Assembly: GCA_004764695.1 (NCBI GenBank) | Contig: SMSO01000032.1 | Span: 4,835,483 to 4,899,482 of the forward strand | DNA length: 64,000 bases | DNA from: Schizochytrium sp. TIO01 | Taxonomy: Eukaryota; Sar; Bigyra; Thraustochytrida; Thraustochytriidae | Direction: 5' to 3' | Position numbers and translations under genes: made by a program | In this document: one piece after another, positions 19,806 to 27,851 of the stretch | Layout of the letters: every line of letters begins with the position of its first letter | Position numbering within the stretch: position 1 is the stretch's first letter | The notes under the pieces: model-generated | What the model saw: the letters and a program-made list of their open reading frames with translations, nothing else | Told to the model about the DNA's origin: nothing | Database searches by the model: none

Positions 19806-21896
19806 ATGGCCAGGATGGACAAGCGCAAGCGCTCCAGCAGTGGAGACGCCGCAGCTTCGCCTGAGGAGCGAAGCAAGAAGTCACGTAAGGACAAGACTGT
19901 CCTGGCATCTGACAGCAGCTCTGACTCCGATTCCGATTCCAGTTCTGCTGCCAAGGTCGCCAAGGTTTCCAAGTCGAAGTCCAAGTCGAAGTCCAAGGAC
20001 TCCAAGACTGAGAAGTCAAACAAGACTTCCCGGAAGAACAAGAAGCGCAGCTCTAGTTCGGACTCTTCTTCTTCTTCTTCTTCGTCTTCGTCTTCAGATG
20101 ACAGTGATAGTGATGATAAAGTTGGCGAGCTGCCTTCCTCAAAGAACGGTAATGGCAAAATTGCAACGCCGCAGAAGTCTTCGCTGAAGCGAAAAAGCGA
20201 CTCGAAGGAGCAGAGCAAGGCAGACCGCCGCGTATCCTTTAGCGCCACCTCGAAGACTCACATTTTGGCTCCTGAAAAGGATGCGAGTTCCTCGGACTCT
20301 GACTCAGACTCCGATGGCAACTCAGACGCTTCTTCTAGTGATGGTGAAGCCACTCCCTTGAAGAAGAACCAGTCGCCGACTCCTGCAGTCAAGGCCAAGA
20401 AGACTGTAGGTTCCATGGACATTAGTGATGACTCTTCTTCTTCTGAAGATGAAAGTCCTAAGAAGGTCAAGAACGTGGAGAAGGGTCTCAAGGAGTCGAA
20501 GAAACGATCCAAGGCGAACGACGCCATGGAGGTCGAGTTTGGATTATTGAACGGCGGAGCAGACGACGATGACGATGACGAGGAGAGCGCCGCTTCAGAC
20601 TACGCCGCGTCTAAGCCGCTTGTAACGGCTAAACCCTTCCGACGCGCGACCTTCAAGACCGACGTGACCTCTGAGTGCGTCTTGGCGACCTTTCCGCAGG
20701 GCCAGGCCCCAGACGAGAGTAAGTCATTTGGATTCTTCAAGACAAAACGTACGGAGGAGCGTGTGCTCTACAGCCGTGGCGAAGACGTGGAGATGGAGGG
20801 CCGCGAAGGTGATACTACGAGTCGTTTACGCCGCTACCTCGCATTTCGCTTCAACCCAAGCACCGGTGAAGCGATTCTGCTAAACAGCGACACCAAGTCG
20901 CAGTGCCCTATCCCTATGCACAACACCGTGAGCAAGCTTCCCTCGCCCAACGTACGCACATTCACACACGAGCTTGAGGACGAGAAGAACGGTCGAACTA
21001 TTTCTATCTCACAGCAGCGCCGTAGAGCCCTTATTGAGACTTTTGGTGCAGCTAAGCGCCGGAAGGAAACCGCTGCCTTTGATCTTAACCGCATCAACAG
21101 CAACGCAGTCGCATCGGGAGAGTTCGTTCGTAACGTTTTGCAAGAGAAGGCAAAGGAAAACCCTGCCGCAGCTAGCAATGATGATGAAGCCGAGGCAGTC
21201 AACCGTAAGCACCTGCTTCCGCCTTATCACAATGATGTGGAGCGCCCTGACCAGATCTTCAACCTTGTGGAGATGATGACTAAGGATGAATTGCGTGCGA
21301 TGAAGAAGCCTGTCGATACACTTGTGAAGGAGGCGCAAAGTGCGAGTGCGGTTGCAGCCTTCGCAGAGAGCGGTCGATTTGGTGTCTTTGTCACAGCGCA
21401 GCTTGAACGGCTCTCTTCTGGTTCATTGAACAAAAAAGCACAAAAGGCGCTTGCGTGTGCTGCCCTTTACCTTCAATACTTGCTAAACTTTGCCAAATTA
21501 CACCGCGTAATTAGACCTCGCATGGCAAAGACTCTTGGTTCCCTCATTGGAGATGCTCCACAGGAAGTTGCCGATGCCATCCTCGAGAAGTTCTCCGAGT
21601 CAGAGGGTCAGACTGGATCAAGGTTGCGGACTAAGCTCCAGCAGGATCGTTTGACTATGCATATACTTGCCCTCGCGCTTATTGTCTGTGGATGTGTGAT
21701 CGACAGTGCGACCGTCCTGAAACTTGCCGAAGACTTCGGGCAGACACCATCATGGATCTATGACTACGCCGCTCAGCTTGGTACTCGCTTGAAGTACGAG
21801 AGCAACACAAAGGGGCACGACGGCAAAAAGCCCAAGAAGATTGTTCTTGAGGTGCCTCTGAAATTCCCTAGAAAGTCCCAGGCGCGCCGTGGCTAA
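19806..21896 (+). CDS. RNA polymerase I subunit A49 (POLR1E/RPA49-like), 696 aa
   Basis: The C-terminal 450 residues match the A49 layout. There is a beta-rich dimerisation region (FKTDVTSECVLATFPQGQ through FRFNPSTGEAILLNSDT), a basic linker with IETFGAAKRRK, then the tandem winged-helix part beginning LLPPYHNDVERPDQIFNLVEMMTKDEL. In known systems A49 pairs with A34.5 and promotes Pol I initiation and elongation in the nucleolus. Unlike typical A49, it carries an extra 240-residue N-terminus of Ser/Lys/Asp repeats (SKSKSKSKSK, serine runs, acidic clusters), which resembles nucleolar Nopp140-type tails. An RVSF sequence (residues 142-145) in this tail fits the PP1 docking motif. The start is the first ATG. 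Confidence 0.8.
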   Translation: MARMDKRKRSSSGDAAASPEERSKKSRKDKTVLASDSSSDSDSDSSSAAKVAKVSKSKSKSKSKDSKTEKSNKTSRKNKKRSSSSDSSSSSSSSSSSDDSDSDDKVGELPSSKNGNGKIATPQKSSLKRKSDSKEQSKADRRVSFSATSKTHILAPEKDASSSDSDSDSDGNSDASSSDGEATPLKKNQSPTPAVKAKKTVGSMDISDDSSSSEDESPKKVKNVEKGLKESKKRSKANDAMEVEFGLLNGGADDDDDDEESAASDYAASKPLVTAKPFRRATFKTDVTSECVLATFPQGQAPDESKSFGFFKTKRTEERVLYSRGEDVEMEGREGDTTSRLRRYLAFRFNPSTGEAILLNSDTKSQCPIPMHNTVSKLPSPNVRTFTHELEDEKNGRTISISQQRRRALIETFGAAKRRKETAAFDLNRINSNAVASGEFVRNVLQEKAKENPAAASNDDEAEAVNRKHLLPPYHNDVERPDQIFNLVEMMTKDELRAMKKPVDTLVKEAQSASAVAAFAESGRFGVFVTAQLERLSSGSLNKKAQKALACAALYLQYLLNFAKLHRVIRPRMAKTLGSLIGDAPQEVADAILEKFSESEGQTGSRLRTKLQQDRLTMHILALALIVCGCVIDSATVLKLAEDFGQTPSWIYDYAAQLGTRLKYESNTKGHDGKKPKKIVLEVPLKFPRKSQARRG

Positions 21897-22135
21897 GCAT
21901 CGCGGGCAAACCTTAATCACCCTCATTCTCTCGCTTTGTTCCCATCTCATGACCCCGTCTAACTCAATCAGTTCACAAACCCAAAACAAAACATTCTTAC
22001 TCAAAACACACACAAATCAATATTACATGGCTTTCCCATCTGATAATTTCTTATTTTGCGCCATTTTATATTTTAATTTTCTTCAGAGAAATACAAGGTA
22101 AAACCGGTTATAAGTGTCTACGTTGGTTGCAAATC

Positions 22136-23476
22136 TCAAAGTTGCTTAACTCCATGATGATACTGTTCACGTAGAGCCTTTGCGCGTCTCAACAAGGTTT
22201 GCAGCCTCCATTTGCGAAAAGCAATTACAAAAGCACACCTTTTCTGAGTGTTAAGAACTTTCAAAAGGACATCGCAGATCTGTTCATGGTGGATCTTCAC
22301 AAGTGAATCAGATGTTTTTGGAGATTCCCGGGTCTGTGTACTTGAACTCGAAATCTTGCCGAGTGGAAATTCTTGCTTCATTGATGATATTGTTTTGCTG
22401 TTTGACAATGGATATCCAGTGTTCTCCTCTTCTCTCAATCGGCGAAGTCTTCTGGGGTAAAAGCTATTAGTTTGACTCTCTAAACTTTCGCTTGGCTTCG
22501 CATATTGCACTTGTTCCTTTGTCACTACTTCGTATAGAAATGGACTGTGCCGTGTTTCATCCTCGGGGTGTATCCGTTCGGTGCTGGGAGTGTTTTGATC
22601 AGTCGTCCTGTGCAACTTTGTACAAATACAACTAGTAGATGTAGAGGGCGATAATGAAAGAGGAGACGGTGGAGTAATAATAGAACTATGCACGAGTAAT
22701 TCTGGATGGTTTTCACTGTTTCGATTCTCGGTCTCGTGATCCGTTTCGGCACTAGCTACAGTCATCTTCGAATCAGATAGAGATAAGGAGAAAGACGTCG
22801 GGTCTTTTACGCCCAACCCTGGCACATCATTGACAGGCGTAGTCGTATTGGTTTCGTTATGAAAATGAAAGTGAACATGTGATAAATTCTTCGGTGAGCT
22901 GGTTTGAGTATATTTGTGTCGGTCACTTCTCAACGATTCAGTACAAACCTGCTTCTTGATTGTACAAGCTGAAATAATGCGTGACCGATAAGTGAAGTTG
23001 TAAAGAGCTTCCCATGCCTCCCGGAGTCGTCTCCGAGCGAAAATCATAAGCATAATATGCACAGTCCTTTTCTGCATGCGTTCACGTTTTATTGCGAGAA
23101 TGAAGTCTACCCAAAGATTAAAAGCATCCTGTTTGTAGCGATAGCGTCTACCGGCTTTTATACGTTTTGCAATTGGACCCACACGGGCTCGCCAGTGTTT
23201 ACGAGCTTGCACGCGCCTCACCCATACGTCAAACCACCTCCGGGCACGGAGGGCATTAAGTTTAGCTTGCCAGCCTGCTGATACAAGGTTGTGAACCCTC
23301 AAGTTACCAACTTGGCTAACGTTGCGCTGTGGCGAGTCCCATGATGATGACTTGCGTCCAAGCAACAAAGCTCGAGCTGTGGAAACTCCGAAATCTTTAG
23401 CATTTGCACATGCATCATTTGCCCTCCATGCAAGCAATACTTGCTGTAGGGAGCTGGGAGTATTACTGGTTTTCAT
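22136..23476 (-). CDS. Sfi1-like Trp-repeat protein, probable centrin-binding (446 aa)
   Basis: The N-terminal 160 residues are basic and helical, with spaced Trp and Ala: QVLLAWRAN, ARRWFDVWVRRVQARKHWRARV, AFNLWVDFILAIKRER, LREAWEALYNF. One more copy is at the C-terminus (AFVIAFRKWRLQTLLRRA). This A-x-x-x-W spacing at about 30-residue intervals is how Sfi1-type repeats look; these helices bind centrin at basal bodies and spindle poles. The middle 220 residues are low-complexity S/T-rich with a histidine patch (HVHFHFHNE). The repeat number is low for Sfi1, so a broader centrin- or calmodulin-binding protein is equally possible. It converges with the A49 gene, 240 bases away. Confidence 0.55.
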   Translation of the reverse strand: MKTSNTPSSLQQVLLAWRANDACANAKDFGVSTARALLLGRKSSSWDSPQRNVSQVGNLRVHNLVSAGWQAKLNALRARRWFDVWVRRVQARKHWRARVGPIAKRIKAGRRYRYKQDAFNLWVDFILAIKRERMQKRTVHIMLMIFARRRLREAWEALYNFTYRSRIISACTIKKQVCTESLRSDRHKYTQTSSPKNLSHVHFHFHNETNTTTPVNDVPGLGVKDPTSFSLSLSDSKMTVASAETDHETENRNSENHPELLVHSSIITPPSPLSLSPSTSTSCICTKLHRTTDQNTPSTERIHPEDETRHSPFLYEVVTKEQVQYAKPSESLESQTNSFYPRRLRRLREEENTGYPLSNSKTISSMKQEFPLGKISSSSTQTRESPKTSDSLVKIHHEQICDVLLKVLNTQKRCAFVIAFRKWRLQTLLRRAKALREQYHHGVKQL

Positions 23477-24032
23477 CCAAACAAAAACCTTGGCTGTTGG
23501 TGATCTGCACTTCTAACCTAAGATTAAATTTTCATCTGACAGCTTATTTTTTCGATGTTGAAAAAACTTGAAAAACAAAACATTTTTTAAGTTTGATTTT
23601 TTAATAAAATTAAAAACAATTAAAAAAAAGATTTTTTAAAAAATAATGATCGTGACTCAAATTTTATTTTTATTACGCCTATTCTTTATCTATCTTCAAA
23701 ATTCGAAGAAAAAAATGAAATTAAAAATGGAAAGAAAGAAGAGATCAAATCGTCAAAAATATATGCATATGATGATGGATCTTTGAAATTTGTGGTTGCA
23801 TGTCTGCTTACTTCTTTGCAAGCTGTTCCATAGCCTATATAATTAGCCCCTCTTGTATTTTCTAGTTTGAGGTCGCACACGTCATTGAGTATCTTAAATT
23901 CTTACACGCCCAGGGAATCAATGGCACTCTGAAAAGCTCAGCCTTTAAAACCTATTTGTATCAGGTTCTTGTTGAGTTTTTGGTAAAGGAGAGCGCTCAA
24001 TGTCGTATGTCTGAAGCAGGCAGGCAATATAT
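23477..24032. other. AT-rich spacer
   Basis: Contains a very AT-rich block with A- and T-runs (23530-23720). It probably holds the Sfi1-like promoter and the 3' end of the ARM gene. Nothing coding is supported. Confidence 0.6.
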
Positions 24033-25697
24033 TTATTCACTAAAAACCATTTGGAGGTACATTGAAATAATAGAGTCCCCAAATGATGAAACAGGAGGCA
24101 TTCCTGAATGCATGGCCTGTAAAACTACTGCACGATTTTCGTCTGTGCTGGAGGCAAGATTTGCGAGACCCTTTGCAGCACTGCGATGCAACTTGACGCT
24201 GGCGTCGGCCTCTTCAAGGGAAAGGAGCTGGCATAAGTACTTTGCGCAGCCGTAGCGTAAGAGCAGGACTTTGTTAACCTCTTTGACACTGAGGACCGCA
24301 ATAATATTGACTAGATGTATGCTTTCCATACTCTGTGGCGCTGACTGAACAGCTGTAGACATCAAACATGGAATAAATTGTCGAAGATCGTTGTGGTCAT
24401 CGTGCGCGCACTTTTGCAGAATTGCTTCACTTGTGATTCGCCGTACCGCACCGCTCGATGATTCACTTAATGCAGACATTAATAAGTGTGTGGGACAGCT
24501 ATGTTTATTACCCAGACATGAGATTTCCAGGCCATGCTGAGCTATTCCTGGGTCACTCGCAGAATAAACCTTCGACTCCAATATTGGATGCCCATCGACT
24601 GAAAAGGATCCATACGCCAACTCTGCCTCCTCTGACAATTGTACAAGTAGTTGAAAGCCCCCATGTTCATACACAATATTAGCCTGCGTATCTTCATGCT
24701 CTACGCATTCACATAACAGCCTTGCCACTGCTGACTGGAGACCACTTTCATCAAAATGCACCATAGCGCGAGAAAGAGCTTTGAGAAGTCTTGGCCCCTC
24801 CAATAGACAAAGATCGCGAAATTCTGCTTCACCACAGTTACGTGTAAGCGATTCCAGGGCCATGGTCGCAATTGCTTCTGACGTTGCTGTCTCTAGCATC
24901 AAAAGACTCTCTCGAACTGAGTCCCGATTAGACTCTTTACCCTCCCGTGGAAATTGGGGCCTCATTATACTATTTATTTGCTTGCGTGAATGTTCATTTG
25001 CATGAGATAGGTCCCAAAGAGCTTTGGTCGCATATGCTCTGGTTTCCTTGGAGTCAGATCTTGATAGATGAGTCAGTGTATTTGCTGCTCCCGCTGCCTC
25101 CATAACATTTGCTGCGCGTGGGTCTTGCAAGCACGCTGCAAGAATTGCAGCGCAATCTTCCTGTACCTGTGCATCACCTGAGGCCCTTCCTAGACCACAT
25201 ATGAGACGCCCATATGGCGTGCCTTGCAAATTTGGAATTACAGTGTTTCGACTACTGACTGCTGTGCGCAGCGTTGCACTTGCCTTCCGAACCAAAGCCT
25301 CACTCTCAGCACCTAGCATCTCAAAGAGCACAAACATTGGACCTTCTGTGAGTCCCTGGTCCTTTTTGAGACTTGCTTCGAGTGCGAGCAAGGTATAGTT
25401 TTGGAAATAACGCCATCGAGATAGAACCTGCTGCAAATCAGCTTCGGCAACGGGAGGTAGCTCTTTCTCCAATGTCACGGATACCTTTGCACCATCTTGA
25501 ATCACATCACCTACAAGAAGAGCGTTAGGTAATAAATAGCCCGCTTCGTCTTGCAGGGCGTGAGACGCCAGGGGTGGCGCGCGGGGGTTCAGGGCTGCGT
25601 ATTGACTTTCTATAAGCCTTCTCAATTCTCCTACTGTGCTGCTCTTGTCGCAGCTGGTCACAAACCGCAGCTCACGCAAATGAACATGAACCTTCAT
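24033..25697 (-). CDS. ARM-repeat protein with ubiquitin-like N-terminus (554 aa)
   Basis: It starts at ATG with MKVHVHLRELRFVTSCDKSS. The first 80 residues look like a beta-grasp/ubiquitin-like domain (TVGELRRLIESQY, then DEAGYLLPNALLVGDVIQDGAKVSVTLE). From about residue 100 onward, alternating Leu/Ala-rich helices at 40-residue spacing look like Armadillo repeats (EDCAAILAACLQDPRAANVMEAAGAANTL; THLSRSDSKETRAYATKALWDLS; LHRSAAKGLANLASSTDENRAVV). No catalytic motif is seen. ARM proteins are scaffolds; the ubiquitin-like start is unusual. I cannot name an orthologue. Its 5' end is divergent from the coiled-coil gene at 26296. Confidence 0.7.
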   Translation of the reverse strand: MKVHVHLRELRFVTSCDKSSTVGELRRLIESQYAALNPRAPPLASHALQDEAGYLLPNALLVGDVIQDGAKVSVTLEKELPPVAEADLQQVLSRWRYFQNYTLLALEASLKKDQGLTEGPMFVLFEMLGAESEALVRKASATLRTAVSSRNTVIPNLQGTPYGRLICGLGRASGDAQVQEDCAAILAACLQDPRAANVMEAAGAANTLTHLSRSDSKETRAYATKALWDLSHANEHSRKQINSIMRPQFPREGKESNRDSVRESLLMLETATSEAIATMALESLTRNCGEAEFRDLCLLEGPRLLKALSRAMVHFDESGLQSAVARLLCECVEHEDTQANIVYEHGGFQLLVQLSEEAELAYGSFSVDGHPILESKVYSASDPGIAQHGLEISCLGNKHSCPTHLLMSALSESSSGAVRRITSEAILQKCAHDDHNDLRQFIPCLMSTAVQSAPQSMESIHLVNIIAVLSVKEVNKVLLLRYGCAKYLCQLLSLEEADASVKLHRSAAKGLANLASSTDENRAVVLQAMHSGMPPVSSFGDSIISMYLQMVFSE

Positions 25698-26295
25698 CTT
25701 GCACGATGAAGGCTCTAAATCATGTAGGATTGGTTCTGCTCAGCGTGTGATTCCTTTAATTATCTCTAGAAATGTTTGCTAAATTCTTCTTTCAATTATA
25801 AAAGCCTAAGTTTGAAAGAGTAAACGTTATGCAGAATCGCCTAATGTCACATCATACTAAGAGATCTGAAGAACTTGCCATGGCCTCTGTATGAGGAATG
25901 AGTCTCGTTGTTTGTTATCTAGCATTTCTTCTAGTTCGTAAATATTCGTCTTCCTTAAAGAGTCATGGTTTACTTGACAACAGATAAAAGTTAAGAAAAT
26001 AAAAGAATTCTTTTTGCTCTGTTGTTTATAGGGTAGGTAGAGCTTAGCTCAACGGATACGTCAGCCAAGCACTACGACTCCCCAGTTTCCTCTAGTGACT
26101 ACTATGCCTATTTAAAAGTACGCTTAGGTGCTACTTCACATACTTTCGATATTGTCATCTTTCGTGGCAGATGGTTTCTTTGATGCCAGAAGACAAAATC
26201 ATCTCAGCACCGCTCTCAAACGAGGGTTTCATGCTGCAAGCGCTTTGTTGCAGCCAAGGACAGTTTTTATTTTGAGGAAAAGAGCAAACCCAATC
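25698..26295. other. Divergent promoter region of ARM and coiled-coil genes
   Basis: Six hundred bases, AT-rich. The plus frame is open from 26128 but has no ATG before 26296, so it is read as 5' UTR. No clear element was seen. A GCTTAGCTCAACGGATA stretch at about 26041 recalls a tRNA D-arm, but no T-arm or acceptor pairing follows. Confidence 0.5.
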
Positions 26296-27612
26296 ATGGA
26301 GGAGGATAGCTGGGCTGTTGACCGGAGATACAGTAGTAGCAGCAACAGTAGCAATAGCAGCACTGGCGGTGAGCTCAGCAATGCGGCCATGAGCATGGAT
26401 AAGAACGCAAATGCGTCTCCAAGGTGGTCTCGTCCCCAAGGGTTTTATTGGCATACTGCTCGCGAACTGTGTGCTGCAACTTTGGAGTGCCGAAATCTTG
26501 TTCAAGGGCATGCCCACAATTTACCTGTAAGCGTGGCACAGAACTTACAGAGTAGTTTGTGGTCATCTTGCGAGGATGCCGCCCTACATGGAGAGATTGG
26601 CCCCGATACCGCGTCACATAGTGCTCAATCTCTTTTACTATTGTTTGAGTCTGTGCTTGAGCATGTAGGACGCATGGAACGTGAAAAGAAGTTACTTCAA
26701 CAAGATCTTAAGGGTGCTATTAAGTCAATGACTAGATGGAGAGCCAAGGAGGAAATTCAAGCTCGTAAAGTGCATGAACTGGAGCTTACCGTTCAATGTG
26801 AGACTGAACATGCTGCAGCTCTGGAGCAAAACATAAATTTACTTCAGAAGCAGCTTAAACAAACCCAGAGCGAATTGGAAGAACATGCTCGTGATGATGC
26901 AGTTCAGAGATTGCGGGCTTCACAATCTTTCAGCCAGATTTCTTTTTTTACCTCTCAAACTCAAAAGCCTACTGCCCGTAGCAACGAATCTTTCAGAAAG
27001 CCACGGAGTAAATCTGACATTACAGCGGAGAAGTCGCGAAGAAGTTTTGCACTAAGAAAGCCAAGCTGTAGAAGTGCTAGCTATGGCCATACTAAAACAG
27101 ATTACTTGTCCGAGTTGTCATCGATGTGTGAGACGAAGAACGAGGAGGAATTCGAAGAGTCAAACAAAATTAATATTGACACTCTATCATCTCGACATTC
27201 CGAAGGTAATAAGGACTATCACCCTTTTATTTATAGAGGTTCTATAGGAGAAACATTGCCTTCTACTGTGGAATCTGAGGATTTAACAGTGAAACTAGTG
27301 GAGGAAGGCAGACATGAAAATTCTGATTCAGAGGCCGTAGATGTTCTTATTCCACGCAAATACAGGTCGAAACAGAATGCGTACGATGAAGATGGTGGGT
27401 CGCACACTGAGTATTTTGTTTCATCAAGAGAGAATGACTTAGATTACGACATTCCATGTGGGGTAAGTGCTGACGGCCATCTTCGTTACCCAGACGAAAA
27501 TATTGCAGAGCATCTAGAAGAGGTGCATGAAGATAATCTTGTAGCAGATGCAGTTCGTGCACGTATGGAACGAATCTTGTCAATTTCGTCGTCCTCAACA
27601 TACCTGAGTTAG
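26296..27612 (+). CDS. Coiled-coil protein of unknown function (438 aa)
   Basis: The first ATG in the frame is at 26296 (MEEDSWAVDRRYSSSS); the upstream open frame has only a GTG start. Order: a serine/asparagine-rich N-terminus, a helical region (residues 50-130), and a strong coiled coil (about 135-215, REKKLLQQDLKGAIKSM through LLQKQLKQTQSELEEHARDD). Then comes a basic Ser/Arg-rich segment with repeated R-K-P-x-S/K-S and an acidic C-terminus with EHLEEVHEDN. No membrane span or enzyme motif was found. It could be a cytoskeletal or basal-body protein, but nothing proves it. It converges with the ABCF1-like gene 240 bases downstream. Confidence 0.65.
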   Translation: MEEDSWAVDRRYSSSSNSSNSSTGGELSNAAMSMDKNANASPRWSRPQGFYWHTARELCAATLECRNLVQGHAHNLPVSVAQNLQSSLWSSCEDAALHGEIGPDTASHSAQSLLLLFESVLEHVGRMEREKKLLQQDLKGAIKSMTRWRAKEEIQARKVHELELTVQCETEHAAALEQNINLLQKQLKQTQSELEEHARDDAVQRLRASQSFSQISFFTSQTQKPTARSNESFRKPRSKSDITAEKSRRSFALRKPSCRSASYGHTKTDYLSELSSMCETKNEEEFEESNKINIDTLSSRHSEGNKDYHPFIYRGSIGETLPSTVESEDLTVKLVEEGRHENSDSEAVDVLIPRKYRSKQNAYDEDGGSHTEYFVSSRENDLDYDIPCGVSADGHLRYPDENIAEHLEEVHEDNLVADAVRARMERILSISSSSTYLS

Positions 27613-27851
27613 CTTTTGTATGATAGGATATTGTTACACGAATGCAATACATAAATGAATTAAATGTGACAAACCAATTGCCTGACAAGAAGACTAAGAT
27701 ATAGGAGAAGACGCCCTAGAAAACAAAATTGAAGATTGGGATATTTCTGGTTTTAAAATTGGGGTGCTTGAGTAAACGACAGATTGTAAGATTATCAAAT
27801 TTTCCTTGTGTATTTTAGGTTTACTTTTTGCTATGTTGTTTTGTGCTCTAT

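Noticed and set aside
19550-20248. 232-codon minus-strand frame over the A49 tail
   Set aside because: Antisense of the Ser/Lys repeats. It begins at a weak start and has no motif.
26030-26110. Possible tRNA (GCTTAGCTCAACGGATA like a D-arm)
   Set aside because: No T-arm (GGTTCGA-type) and no acceptor stem pairing nearby. I saw no other tRNA-like candidate in the window by eye, although a covariance search is needed to be sure.
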